Part shown: in pieces, positions 32,205-40,667 of the stretch
Layout of the letters: each line of letters begins with the position of its first letter
Position numbering within the stretch: the stretch's first letter is position 1
Source: Aquisphaera insulae
GTDB lineage: Bacteria > Planctomycetota > Planctomycetia > Isosphaerales > Isosphaeraceae
DNA: 64,000 nt
Assembly: GCF_011064615.1 (NCBI RefSeq)
Contig: NZ_JAALJH010000038.1
Coordinates: 1-64,000, forward strand
Direction of reading: 5' to 3'
The notes under the pieces: model-generated
Databases searched by the model: none
The model's input: only the letters and a program-made list of their open reading frames with translations
Told to the model about the DNA's origin: nothing
Made by a program: the position numbers and the translations under genes

Positions 32205-33326
32205 ATGAATCTCACCGTCATCAGGAATCTCGTGGCGATCCTCGTCGCGGGGCTTTGCTGCCCACTCCCCACGCCCGCCTGGGGCCAGTCCGTCGCCGAT
32301 CTCGACCGGATCACGGACGGGACCTCGCACAGCCACGTGAAATACCATCGCACGGCGATCCCTCGGGGGAAGGAGATCGTGCTGGCGGACCTGGAAGGCC
32401 CGGGCAAGGTGACGTACTGGTACATCACCGACGACAGCGGCGGGAAGATCGACCCGGGCCTCGTGCTGAAGGTCTACTGGGACGACGCCCCGGAGCCGAG
32501 CATCCACGTCCCGCTCGCGGACTTCTTCGGCGCCGTCGGCGGAAGGACCATCGACTACCAATCCGCTCCCATTCAGATCCAGCACCTCGCCTACATGTGC
32601 CATTTCCCGATGCCGTTCGCCCGCCGGGCGCGATTCGTGCTCGCGAACGATGGGAACGCGGACTACGACCGGGGCGTGGCCTTCGGCTTCGACTGGGAGA
32701 GCGACCCGAAGTACGCCGCCGAGAAGGGCCGCCTCCACGTCGCCTGGCGGCGGAGCAACCCGGTCCGGAACGACGCACCGTCGCTCGAGTCGGTCGTCGA
32801 TGCGGACCGCGTCGGGGGCAAGAACACGTTCAACAGCCGGCATACCATCCTGGACGTGAAGGGGCACGGACACTACGTCGGCAACATCCTGCAGGTCCAC
32901 TCCCTGAGCCCGCGATGGTGGGGCGAGGGCGTGACGTTCTTCCACCGGGACGGCCGGACCGAGGTCCATTCCCCCGGCACCGAGGACGAGTACGGCTCCT
33001 GCTGGGAGTTCGGCAAGACGTTCGCCTATCCCTACTGCGGCCTGCTCCTGGACGAGGGGGGCGATCACCGGATGTACCGCTGGTACGTGACCAACCCGGT
33101 CCGCTTTCGCGAGTCCCTCAAGGTCGAGATCCAGAGCATTCACGTCCCCGGCAACGCCCCCTTCCGGCCCGGGGCGGATGACTTCACCAGCGTGGCCTTC
33201 TGGTATCAGGAAGCCCCCCTCACGGCCGTCTCACTCCAGCCCTTCGCCGAGCGGACCGCCCCGAGCCGCGCCGTCGACTACGAGCCGCGCAAGGTCGGCA
33301 CGGCCGCGACGGATGTACAACCCTGA
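32205..33326 (+). CDS. DUF2961 exported protein
   Basis: A 373-residue exported protein with a signal peptide (about residues 1-27, ending PAWGQS) and a DUF2961 domain over most of the rest. The segments DLEGPGKVTYWYITDDSG, LKVYWDDAPEPSIHVPLADF, NSRHTILDVKGHGHYVG and EGVTFFHRDGRTEVHSPGTE match the family's jelly-roll-like pattern. DUF2961 proteins are common in planctomycetes and Bacteroidota, where some are carbohydrate-active (difructose-anhydride or arabinofuranan-cleaving types). The activity here is not assignable. The start at ATG 32205 follows CAGG; the frame is open much further upstream, but that stretch is antisense to the membrane protein gene. Confidence 0.8.
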   Translation: MNLTVIRNLVAILVAGLCCPLPTPAWGQSVADLDRITDGTSHSHVKYHRTAIPRGKEIVLADLEGPGKVTYWYITDDSGGKIDPGLVLKVYWDDAPEPSIHVPLADFFGAVGGRTIDYQSAPIQIQHLAYMCHFPMPFARRARFVLANDGNADYDRGVAFGFDWESDPKYAAEKGRLHVAWRRSNPVRNDAPSLESVVDADRVGGKNTFNSRHTILDVKGHGHYVGNILQVHSLSPRWWGEGVTFFHRDGRTEVHSPGTEDEYGSCWEFGKTFAYPYCGLLLDEGGDHRMYRWYVTNPVRFRESLKVEIQSIHVPGNAPFRPGADDFTSVAFWYQEAPLTAVSLQPFAERTAPSRAVDYEPRKVGTAATDVQP

Positions 33327-33370
33327 ATGGTCGCAAGGCCCGGAATATCGAGGGGCTCGAGAACCTGCGG

Positions 33371-33418
33371 GCCGTCTCGCAGATCCTGGCTCGCCTGCGA
33401 TATGATGATGGGGGGCTC
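33371..33418 (+). pseudogene. Second fragment of the Rpn-type C-terminus
   Basis: A 48-base stretch encodes AVSQILARLRYDDGGL, differing from the intact gene (30357-30404) at one residue and at only a few bases. It lies between the DUF2961 stop and the hypoxanthine phosphoribosyltransferase gene and has no start or stop of its own. Confidence 0.55.
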
Positions 33419-33474
33419 GTCCGCAGCAGAAGATCCCCGAACGTCCGCAAGAACCACCGCCGACGGCATGATCC

Positions 33475-34047
33475 ATGCCCCAGGCGCGATCCCGGAGCGA
33501 ATCGCCCGTGCACAACGCCGTCAAGGTCCTGATCAGCGAGGACGAGATCCGCGAGCGGGTCCACGCGCTGGGCCGGCAGATCGAGGCCGACTATCACGGC
33601 AAGCCGCTGACGATCGCGGCCGTGCTCACCGGCAGCCTGATCGTGCTGGCCGACCTCATCCGCCGGATCGGCGTGCCGCACCGGATCGCCCTGATCCAGG
33701 CGAGCAGCTACAAGGGGGCGACCACCACGGCCACGACCCTGGTCATCAACGAGTCGTTCGCCCCCGACGTCGCCGACCGAGACGTCCTGCTGCTCGACGA
33801 CATCCTCGACACCGGCCAGACGCTCTCCGCCCTGATCCGCCACGTGAACGACCGCGGGGCGAGGTCCGTACGGACGGCGGTCCTGCTCCGCAAGATCGGC
33901 CGGCAGGAGGTCCCGCTCGAGCCGGACTACTGCGGCTTCACCATCCCCAACGCCTTCGTCGTCGGCTACGGCCTCGACTACGACGACGACTACCGGCACC
34001 TGCCGTACGTCGGCATCCTCGACGGGCCGGAAGCCACCCCGCATTGA
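33475..34047 (+). CDS. hpt: Hypoxanthine-guanine phosphoribosyltransferase
   Basis: A 190-residue purine salvage enzyme that makes IMP or GMP from hypoxanthine or guanine and PRPP. The PRPP loop VLLLDDILDTGQTL (about residues 103-116) is intact. The VLTGSLIVLADLIRRIG loop and the substrate-side VPLEPDYCGFTIPNAFVVGY segment with GLDY are the expected ones for bacterial Hpt. Alternative start: GTG at 33508, which would remove 11 residues that look non-native. The stop overlaps a TTG that is in frame with the glycosyltransferase downstream. Confidence 0.93.
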   Translation: MPQARSRSESPVHNAVKVLISEDEIRERVHALGRQIEADYHGKPLTIAAVLTGSLIVLADLIRRIGVPHRIALIQASSYKGATTTATTLVINESFAPDVADRDVLLLDDILDTGQTLSALIRHVNDRGARSVRTAVLLRKIGRQEVPLEPDYCGFTIPNAFVVGYGLDYDDDYRHLPYVGILDGPEATPH

Positions 34048-34107
34048 CATCGACATCGACTTCGACATCGACTTCGACCGTGAATGCCAACGCCAACGCC
34101 AACGCCA
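34045..34107 (+). repeat. Short tandem repeats at the hpt/glycosyltransferase junction
   Basis: Bases from 34045 carry alternating GACATC and GACTTC hexamers, then GCCAAC hexamers. In the downstream frame they encode TSTSTSTSTV and NANANANAS. Changes in the number of hexamers keep the reading frame. If translated, the array would produce a variable-length N-terminal spacer of the glycosyltransferase. Confidence 0.6.
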
Positions 34108-35336
34108 GCACCCCACCCACCCTCAGGCTCGCCCTGATCACGCGCCGGTATCCGCCGCTCATCGGCGGGGCGGAGAAGGTGCTCAGCTACCTGGCGGAGG
34201 CCCTGGCCCGCGAGGGGGCCGACGTCGTCGTGTTGACCGCGCGCGCGCCGGGCCTGGCGTCGCTGCCGCCCGAGGAGGAGCACGCCCTCGAGGGCCATCG
34301 CGGGGCCGGGCGGCTACGCGTGGTCCGGCTGGCCACCTCGCCGCTTCGGTTCCTGGGGACGTGGCTCTACATGCGGAACCTCGCGCGGTGGCTGGCCGAG
34401 CACCCGGTCGACCTCGCTTATGTCTCGATGCTCAAGCATGACGCCTACGTCGCCGTCGGCGAGGGCCGGCGACGCGGCTTCCCGGTCGTCGTCCGTCCCG
34501 AGGGGGCCGGCGCGACGGGGGACCTCGCCTGGCAGTCGTGGGGCCGGTTCGGGCGCCGGATCGGCGCCCGCTGCAAGCACGCCGATGCGATCGTCGCGAT
34601 CTCCCGCGAGATCGACCGCGAGCTGCGGCTCGCCGGCTTCGACCCGGCGAAGATCCACCCGCTCCCCAACGGTGTCCCCATCCCCGCCGAGCCCTGGCAG
34701 AAGCGCGCCGACTGGAAGGCCGCCCCGAGGGCGGCCTATGTGGGCCGGCTCGCCCCGGAGAAGGGGCTCGACACGCTGGTCGCCGCCTGGCCGGCCGTCC
34801 GCGAGGTCCACCCGAGCGCCCGGCTGACCCTGGTCGGCGAGGGCCCGGAGCGCCCCGCCCTGGAGCGACAGGCCCGCGAGCTCGGCCTGGAGCTGGGCCC
34901 CGAGGGCGCGATCGACCTGCCCGGCGCCTCGGCCGACGTCGCCGCCGACCTGCGCCGCGCGGACCTGTTCGTCCTGCCGTCCCGCGAGGAAGGCATGAGC
35001 ATCGCGCTGCTCGAGGCCATGGCCCTGGGCATCCCGCTGGTCGCCTCGTCGATCCCCGGCAATCGCCGCCTGATCGCCGACTTCAAGCACGGCCGCCTCG
35101 CGCCGCCCGACGACCCCGCCGCGCTCGCGCGGACGATCCTCGACCAGTGGGCGAACCTCGACCGCGCCTTCCACATGAGCCGCGCCGCTCGCTCACGCGC
35201 GCAGAATGAGTTCTCCATCGCCGCCGTCGCCCGCCGCCATCTCGCCCTCTTCCGCCAGCTCATCGACGGCCGGGGGCAGGGCGGGGCAGGGCCCTCGGCG
35301 GGCGCCACGGTCCCGGAAGGAAAGCCTCAGGGCTAG
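34080..35336 (+). CDS. GT4-family glycosyltransferase
   Basis: About 418 residues from GTG 34080 (a TTG at 34044 overlapping the hpt stop is also in frame). It is a GT-B fold glycosyltransferase of family 4. The N-terminal domain begins LALITRRYPPLIGGAEKVLS. The C-terminal donor-binding domain has AAYVGRLAPEKGLDTLV, LVGEGPERPALERQA and the E-x7-E region EEGMSIALLEAMALGIPLV (about residues 301-319). The nucleotide-sugar and acceptor are unknown; polysaccharide or lipid-linked glycan synthesis is likely. It begins just after hpt and is followed 12 bases later by a second GT4 gene, so both probably form one transcript. Confidence 0.87.
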   Translation: MNANANANASTPPTLRLALITRRYPPLIGGAEKVLSYLAEALAREGADVVVLTARAPGLASLPPEEEHALEGHRGAGRLRVVRLATSPLRFLGTWLYMRNLARWLAEHPVDLAYVSMLKHDAYVAVGEGRRRGFPVVVRPEGAGATGDLAWQSWGRFGRRIGARCKHADAIVAISREIDRELRLAGFDPAKIHPLPNGVPIPAEPWQKRADWKAAPRAAYVGRLAPEKGLDTLVAAWPAVREVHPSARLTLVGEGPERPALERQARELGLELGPEGAIDLPGASADVAADLRRADLFVLPSREEGMSIALLEAMALGIPLVASSIPGNRRLIADFKHGRLAPPDDPAALARTILDQWANLDRAFHMSRAARSRAQNEFSIAAVARRHLALFRQLIDGRGQGGAGPSAGATVPEGKPQG

Positions 35337-35348
35337 GAGTGGTCGAGC

Positions 35349-36443
35349 GTGTTGAAGGTGCTGCAACTGATCCCGACCCTGGACCGCTCCGGGGCGGAGA
35401 AGCAGATGGTCCTGCTGGCGAAGGGGCTGCCGCGCGATCGATTCTCCGTCGAGGTCGCGACCCTGACCCGGGGCGGCCCGCTCGCCGCCGAGCTCGAGGC
35501 CGCGGGCATCCCCGTGACGAACATCGGCAAGCGGTGGAAGGTCGACCCCCTCGCGCTCGGCCGGCTGACCCGGTTCCTCAAAGCGAAGCGGTTCGACGTG
35601 GTGCAGACCTGGATCTTCGCCGCCAACAGCTACGGGCGAATCGCCGCCCGGCGGGCGAACGTGCCGGCCGTGATCACCACCGAGATGGCCGTGGACCTCT
35701 GGAAGGGGAAGGTCGAGAAGGCCGTCGACCGTCGCCTGGCGACGTGGTGCCATCGTTTGGTCGGCAACTCCCGCGCGGTCGTCGACTACTATCGCGAGCT
35801 CGGCGTGCCGGAGGACCGGTTGGCGATGATCTACTCCGGGATCGATATCGAGGAGCCGGCGTCGTCCGACGGGGCCGCGACGAGGACGTCGCTCGGCCTG
35901 GCCCCGGACGCGCCCCTCGTCCTCTTCGCCGGCCGGCTCGCGGAGCAGAAGCGGGTGGACGACCTGCTCAAGGCGCTCGACCTGCTCCAGCACGTCCAGC
36001 CGGAGCTCCGGACCCTGATCGTCGGCGACGGGCCGCTGAGGAGTCGCCTGGAGGAAACCGCCCGCGCCTACGACCTCGCCGGCAAGGTCCTGTTCCTGGG
36101 CCATCGCGAGGACGTCCCCCGCCTGATGGCCGCCGCCGACGTCGTGACCCTGCCCAGCTCGTACGAGGGGCTCCCCAACGTCGTGCTCGAGGCGATGCTC
36201 CACCGCAAGCCCGTCGTCGCGACCGCCGCGCCCGGGACCACCGAGGTCGTCGCCGACGGCGAGACCGGCGTCCTCGTCCCCGTCGGCGACCCACCCCTGC
36301 TCGCCCGCGCCCTCCGCGACCTCATCCGCGACCCCGCCCGCCAACGCCGGCTCGGCGACGCCGGCCGCGCCCGGGTCGAATCCCACTTCGACGCACAAAC
36401 CATGATCGATTCGTTCGCAAAACTATACGAAGAATTGAACTAA
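35349..36443 (+). CDS. GT4-family glycosyltransferase
   Basis: A 364-residue GT-B fold glycosyltransferase of family 4, starting GTG-TTG-AAG (LKVLQLIPTLDRSGAEKQMV). The C-terminal half has LFAGRLAEQKRVDDLLKA, LIVGDGPLRSRLEE, and the E-x7-E motif YEGLPNVVLEAM (about residues 275-286), followed by VVADGETGVLVPVGD. It probably acts with the preceding gene in glycan assembly. Sugar specificity cannot be read from the sequence. Its stop codon lies inside the left arm of an inverted-repeat element that starts at 36438. Confidence 0.88.
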   Translation: MLKVLQLIPTLDRSGAEKQMVLLAKGLPRDRFSVEVATLTRGGPLAAELEAAGIPVTNIGKRWKVDPLALGRLTRFLKAKRFDVVQTWIFAANSYGRIAARRANVPAVITTEMAVDLWKGKVEKAVDRRLATWCHRLVGNSRAVVDYYRELGVPEDRLAMIYSGIDIEEPASSDGAATRTSLGLAPDAPLVLFAGRLAEQKRVDDLLKALDLLQHVQPELRTLIVGDGPLRSRLEETARAYDLAGKVLFLGHREDVPRLMAAADVVTLPSSYEGLPNVVLEAMLHRKPVVATAAPGTTEVVADGETGVLVPVGDPPLLARALRDLIRDPARQRRLGDAGRARVESHFDAQTMIDSFAKLYEELN

Positions 36444-36685
36444 CCACAGAGGCACAGAGGCACGGAGAAGACTGGTGTAGGCAAGAACCGAAGAAAGGGG
36501 ATGAAAGCCCGGAAGTCGCGCGGGCAACAGTCGGCGGCGCCCGGAATCACATAAAATACGACCATGCCTATTTTTATTGATTCAATCGAATCGTTCTTCC
36601 TTCCAGCCTGACTTCCCCCCGCGCCCGTCTCTTCGTCCCTTGCCCATTCCCTCTTCTCTGTGCCTCTGTGTCTCTGTGGTTAGTT
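36438..36685. repeat. Inverted-repeat element (MITE-like) between convergent stops
   Basis: The 32-base arms 36438-36469 and 36654-36685 are inverted copies with two mismatches; they read AACTAACCACAGAG and so on. The element is 248 bases long and holds no gene. It begins in the last codon of the glycosyltransferase and ends on the stop of the convergent hydrolase, so it sits exactly between two stop codons. The CACAGAGGCACAGAG-type ends resemble widely scattered bacterial miniature repeats. The transcript would form a hairpin usable as a two-way terminator. Confidence 0.7.
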
Positions 36686-37386
36686 CATTTCTTCAGTTCG
36701 AACCATTCGCCCGGCTGGAGGATGACCGGGGTGGTGGAGGTCTCCGCCTTGACGCGGTCGGCCCAGGCCTGGGCGTCCTGGGTGATGGGGGGGAACGTGT
36801 TGTAGTGGATCGGGATGACGTGCTTCGGCTTGAGGAGCTTCACCGACCTGAGGGCGTCGTCCGGGCCCATGGTGTAGTAGTCGCCGATCGGGAGCAGGGC
36901 GAGGTCCAGGCCCTCCTCGCCGATCAGGGCCATGTCGCCGAACATGGCGGTGTCGGCGGCGTCGTAGATCTTGAGGCCGTCGGGCGTGGTGATGAGGAAG
37001 CCGGCGGGGTTGCCGCCGTTGGAGCCGTCCGGCAGCTCGGAGCCGTGGAAGGCCAGCGTCAGCTTGACCCGGAGCCCGGTCGGGAACGTGAAGCCGCCGC
37101 CGTGCTGGAGGCCGTGGACCTTGGTCAGATTCCGGGGCGGCTTCTGGAGCCAGCAACTGATCTCGTAGTTCGAGAGCACCGTGGCGCCCGTGCGGTTGGC
37201 GATCGCGACCGCGTCGCCGACGTGGTCGCCGTGCCCGTGCGAGATCAGCACGAGGTCCGCAGGCGCGTCCTCCGCCCTGATCGCCGCCTTCGGGTTGCCG
37301 GTCAGGAACGGGTCGATCAGGACGTTCTCGCCATTCGTCTCCAGCAGGAGCGCGGAATGTCCCAGCCAGCGGATCTTCGTGGACAT
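36685..37386 (-). CDS. UPF0173-type metal-dependent hydrolase
   Basis: A 233-residue metallo-beta-lactamase-fold hydrolase of the UPF0173 family. The metal motif HGHGDHVGD (His50, His52, Asp54, His55) is intact. Further metal or active-site candidates are in LTLAFHGSELP, IYDAADTAMFGDM and HVIPIHYNTF (His near residue 200). The family fold is well known, but the physiological substrate is not. The start at 37386 is the ATG before STKIRWLGHSALLLE. It is convergent with the glycosyltransferase and separated from it by the inverted-repeat element. Confidence 0.85.
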   Translation of the reverse strand: MSTKIRWLGHSALLLETNGENVLIDPFLTGNPKAAIRAEDAPADLVLISHGHGDHVGDAVAIANRTGATVLSNYEISCWLQKPPRNLTKVHGLQHGGGFTFPTGLRVKLTLAFHGSELPDGSNGGNPAGFLITTPDGLKIYDAADTAMFGDMALIGEEGLDLALLPIGDYYTMGPDDALRSVKLLKPKHVIPIHYNTFPPITQDAQAWADRVKAETSTTPVILQPGEWFELKK

Positions 37387-37535
37387 GACTCGGGCTCGCC
37401 TCTCGGATCGCGATGCGGAGCGACACAACGCGGCCCCCGCCGCGCCGTCGCACTTGCCCGATCATCCCCGGCCCGCCCCCGCTTGGCAACCCGCCGTCCG
37501 ATCGGAAACGGAATCGGTGAACCGTCGAATATCGA

Positions 37536-37564
37536 TTGACAACCGTACACAAGAATGATAGATT
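37536..37564 (+). promoter_or_regulatory. Probable sigma-70-type promoter
   Basis: TTGACA at 37536-37541, a 17-base spacer and TAGATT at 37559-37564. The -35 is a perfect match and the -10 has four of six. It points toward the GNAT gene (37805), with a leader of about 240 bases. Confidence 0.6.
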
Positions 37565-37804
37565 CCCAACCGATGAGACAACGCTCCAGAGGGAAGGGTT
37601 GTCGGCTGACCTCCCGACCGATGGCGGGAGCTCACAGCGGAATGCGATACAATGAGTAATGGGGCCGGCCCGGCGTCCGGACGCTCGGGGTTCGGTCGCG
37701 GCCGGGGCGATGCCAGGGCACCGTGGCATCGCCCCGGCGAATTTTCCGAGTCCTTGGGACGGGCCTTCCGGGACGAGAGCCCGCGGGGGGGGCGAGGCGG
37801 GCCG

Positions 37805-38665
37805 ATGCGGAACGTGCGAGATGTGACCGACCTGGACCTGGTCCGGAGGGTCGAGGCGGGCTGGGATGCGATCAACGTCGAGACCGCGCGCTCCCAGCGT
37901 GCCCTCGACCCGGCCCTGGGCGCGGACTGGATCGCCGTGGGTGGAGGGCATGCGGCGTTCCTGGGGATGGGCTCGTTCCTGTCTCAGGCCCAGGGGCTGG
38001 CGCTCGACGGGCCGGTCGGCGAGGACGAAATTGCACGGATGGAGCAGTTCTTCCTCGACCGCGGGACTCCCGTCCAGGTCGAGGTCGCGACCCTGGCGGA
38101 TCCGTCGTTCCTGACCGCGCTCTGCCTCCGCGGCTACACGGTCGCCGATCAGAGCCATTCGCTCGTCTGCCCACTCGAAGCCGGTGGCGGGGATACCCGG
38201 GACGACGCCGAAACGGACACGGCTTCTCTACAGATCGTCCCCGCCGGGGTGGGCGACTGGGACACCCTCGTGGACGTGACGCTCCGCTGCTTCTTCGAGG
38301 ATCCCGAGTCGGCGCCGCCGCTGCTCCGCGAGGGGATGCTCGCCATGGCCGCCCTCCCCGCCAACACGGGCTGGCTCGCGGTCGTGGACGGCGAGCCGGC
38401 CGGCGGCGGATCGCTCTGGATCCACGAGGGCCTCGCTCTCTTCTACACCGACGGCACCCTGGCTCCCTACCGAGGCCGCGGCATCCATTCGGCCCTCCTT
38501 CAAGCCCGGCTCGATCACGCCCGCGCCGCCGGCTGCGACCTCGCCGCCATCGTCACGCCCCCCGGCGGCGGCTCCCAGCGGACCGCCCAGCGCGCAGGCT
38601 TCGTGCTCAGCCACGCGCGGACGATGATGGTGAGACATGCCGACGCCAAGTCGGACGAAATGTAG
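37805..38665 (+). CDS. GNAT-family acetyltransferase-like protein
   Basis: About 286 residues. The C-terminal half (about 145-286) is a GCN5-type acetyltransferase with the acetyl-CoA loop YRGRGIHSALLQARLDHARA (about residues 223-242) and AIVTPPGGGSQRTAQRAGF. The N-terminal half (LVRRVEAGWDAINVE...) has a less clear fold and may be a second, degenerate GNAT lobe. The start at ATG 37805 has GAGG at eight bases and a sensible length; an ATG at 37652 would add 51 residues of low-complexity sequence. The acceptor is unknown. A promoter-like TTGACA/TAGATT pair lies upstream. Confidence 0.75.
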   Translation: MRNVRDVTDLDLVRRVEAGWDAINVETARSQRALDPALGADWIAVGGGHAAFLGMGSFLSQAQGLALDGPVGEDEIARMEQFFLDRGTPVQVEVATLADPSFLTALCLRGYTVADQSHSLVCPLEAGGGDTRDDAETDTASLQIVPAGVGDWDTLVDVTLRCFFEDPESAPPLLREGMLAMAALPANTGWLAVVDGEPAGGGSLWIHEGLALFYTDGTLAPYRGRGIHSALLQARLDHARAAGCDLAAIVTPPGGGSQRTAQRAGFVLSHARTMMVRHADAKSDEM

Positions 38666-38715
38666 CTCCTTCCTCGAAACGCGCCGCATGCGTTTCTCAA
38701 GCGTGGGTTGTCGAA

Positions 38716-39600
38716 ATGTCGGCCCCAATCGAACGAGGACAGGACTCCAGCTATCGCTCGTGTTCCTTGTTGCTATTTGTTGCAACTCCCACGGAGCAGG
38801 ACGCGCTGAGCGAAGCCGCACGAGAGTTGGGCCTCTCACTCGAGAAGATCAGAGATCAACGGCTGGGCGAATACCACTGGATGGGGCAGGTGGGGAATGA
38901 GACCGTGATCGCTGTCAGCCCGATCAAGGAGCGAGGTCGAGTCGTGATGGGAGCGATCGGACATCTTGGGTCCGCGGCCCGCGCGATTCGATTTCAGGAA
39001 GCCACAGGCGCACAGGGTATCGTTCAGGTCGGCATGGCCTTCGGCATCGATCCTCGGACGCAGAATCTCGGAGACGTCCTGGTGTCGACTTCGCTCATCC
39101 CGTATGACAACCGAACGGTCGTCGGTATGCAAAGTTCGTTCCGTCGTTTCCTCTGCGGCGAGGGGTACATCAGCCGATATCCGGAGGCCAATCGGCGCCC
39201 GGCACGCGGCAATCTGGTGACACTCCTCACGAAGGAACGGGAGCGGAAGCAGCATGACTTCAAGATTCATATCGGAGCGATCCTGTCGGGAGCAGCTCGC
39301 ATTCAGAGTCGGCGCTTCCGGGATGAGTTGGTACAGGGTGTGCCCCCGGGTGATGACCCGATCGTCGGCGGAGAAATGGAGGCGGTCGGCCTCCTGGCGG
39401 CGTCGAAGCGAACTGACGACCCAGTCTGGTGTGTCGTCAAGGGCGTCTCCGACTTTGCAGACGAGCGTCGAGACGCGATGATAGAGAAGGGCCGCTTCCT
39501 TGCGTGCAGGAACGCGGCGACCTTTGTCCTCTCCGCGCTTCTGAACGACGCCAAGCCTGATGATCTTGTCCGAGGAGCAGGTGATGACCAGGCTCGATGA
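38716..39600 (+). CDS. Nucleoside-phosphorylase-fold protein (MTA/SAH nucleosidase-like)
   Basis: A 294-residue PNP_UDP-superfamily protein, the fold of nucleoside phosphorylases and methylthioadenosine/SAH nucleosidases. Family landmarks are VATPTEQDAL (N-term), VQVGMAFGIDPRTQNLGDVL (about residues 104-121), GAILSGAARI, the ribose/base-binding Glu222 in GGEMEAVGL, and the catalytic Asp246 in VKGVSDFADE. The signature residues are therefore preserved, and N-glycosidic cleavage of a purine nucleoside or nucleotide is plausible. It is more AT-rich than its neighbours and overlaps the next gene by 17 bases, which indicates coupled translation. PNP-fold enzymes act as effectors in several bacterial conflict systems; that role here is inference. 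Confidence 0.75.
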   Translation: MSAPIERGQDSSYRSCSLLLFVATPTEQDALSEAARELGLSLEKIRDQRLGEYHWMGQVGNETVIAVSPIKERGRVVMGAIGHLGSAARAIRFQEATGAQGIVQVGMAFGIDPRTQNLGDVLVSTSLIPYDNRTVVGMQSSFRRFLCGEGYISRYPEANRRPARGNLVTLLTKERERKQHDFKIHIGAILSGAARIQSRRFRDELVQGVPPGDDPIVGGEMEAVGLLAASKRTDDPVWCVVKGVSDFADERRDAMIEKGRFLACRNAATFVLSALLNDAKPDDLVRGAGDDQAR

Positions 39601-40228
39601 CTTCTTTCGCCGGCCGGCCCAGCCTCTCACCGATCCGCGACTGCGTCACTGGAAGAAGCGGCTGGAACAGCGCGACACTCGAGCGACCGTCGAGGTCTCT
39701 CGGCCCGACCTCAGCCTGGGTCTCGGAGGAGACGCCGAGTTGCACGTCCATTTCGTCAAGGACGGTAGGGAGCTTCCCATCGAATCCACACCGTGGGACG
39801 ACGAGCTCAATGCCGGACTCATCGACCTTGAGGTGCCGGCAGTCGATGCGGACCAGGAGGCAGATCGTTTCGCGCTCGGTTTGCGAGCCGCATTGCGGAA
39901 GCCATCGCGTGATTTCGGTGACGGCTATTTCAACTCGGTCCTGACCGACTTCCTGAAGAATGTCGACCGGAGCGAGTATCCGGCGATGTCCGAGGCGCTC
40001 GTTTATAGCTCCGCGAACGCTCCATCTCGAGATGGCCTGAGGGGGAGTGAGAGCTATCGCGTTTGCCGTGAGATGATCGCCGATGCCATCACCGGTCGAG
40101 CACACGAACTGAGGGACCGACTGCGCTATCCCGAGGATAAGGCCAGGAACATCCTCGACCATGCGCTGGCCCGCTATCTCGACGAACGATTCTCGCTCAC
40201 GAGCCGGCGCCAGCTCGGGCTGCTTTGA
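39584..40228 (+). CDS. Unknown partner of the nucleosidase-like protein
   Basis: About 214 residues from ATG 39584 (MTRLDDFF); GAGGAGCAG lies just before it. No family is recognised. It is acidic in the middle (LPIESTPWDDELNAGLIDLE), has no membrane segment, and its C-terminal half is likely helical (SYRVCREMIADAITGRAHEL, YPEDKARNILDHALARYLDE). The gene starts inside the end of the nucleosidase-like gene, so the two were kept together. The composition is as atypical as that of its partner. It could be a sensor or regulator of the enzyme, or an unrelated passenger; the sequence does not decide. Confidence 0.55.
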   Translation: MTRLDDFFRRPAQPLTDPRLRHWKKRLEQRDTRATVEVSRPDLSLGLGGDAELHVHFVKDGRELPIESTPWDDELNAGLIDLEVPAVDADQEADRFALGLRAALRKPSRDFGDGYFNSVLTDFLKNVDRSEYPAMSEALVYSSANAPSRDGLRGSESYRVCREMIADAITGRAHELRDRLRYPEDKARNILDHALARYLDERFSLTSRRQLGLL

Positions 40229-40241
40229 GATTCGATGCAAC

Positions 40242-40667
40242 TCACCTCGCCTCCAGCCGGAACGGCTCCAGCTCGGTCGGGCCGGAACGGACGGTCGCGG
40301 TCAGGCCGGTCTCGCCGTCGTACTCGCGGTACCTGGCGGCGAAGGGGAGCTTCGGGTTCTTGCCCTTCCTGGCGAGGAATTCGCTGCTGGGCTCAACGCG
40401 GACCTTGTACTTGCCGGGCGCGGCACCCTCGCGAGTCCTGAAGGTCTTGAGGGTGAAGTGGCCGTCCTGGTCGACGTCGCCCGCGGCGGGCAGGCCCCCC
40501 TCGGCCGGGATGAACTGGACCGAGCCGCCGGATAAGGGCTTGCCGTCGGCGAGCAGGACGCGGCCCGTCACCGGGTAGAGGGTCCCGGAGTAGGGGCCCT
40601 CGGCACCGCATCCGGCCAGGGCGAACAGGGGGAGCACCAGGGCCAGAGACGACCGGCGCGTCGTCAT
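40242..40667 (-). CDS. Lipoprotein with carboxypeptidase-regulatory-like fold
   Basis: A 141-residue lipoprotein. The signal peptide ends at a lipobox LAGC (cysteine at about residue 20). The rest reads VTGRVLLADGKPLSGGSVQF and then DVDQDGHFTLKTF, the pattern of a carboxypeptidase-regulatory-like or transthyretin-type beta-sandwich, followed by PGKYKVRVEPSSEF. This small lipoprotein commonly lies near DUF1559 genes in planctomycetes. Its ATG overlaps the stop of the DUF4198/FmdE gene by one base, so translation is probably coupled. Confidence 0.75.
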   Translation of the reverse strand: MTTRRSSLALVLPLFALAGCGAEGPYSGTLYPVTGRVLLADGKPLSGGSVQFIPAEGGLPAAGDVDQDGHFTLKTFRTREGAAPGKYKVRVEPSSEFLARKGKNPKLPFAARYREYDGETGLTATVRSGPTELEPFRLEAR

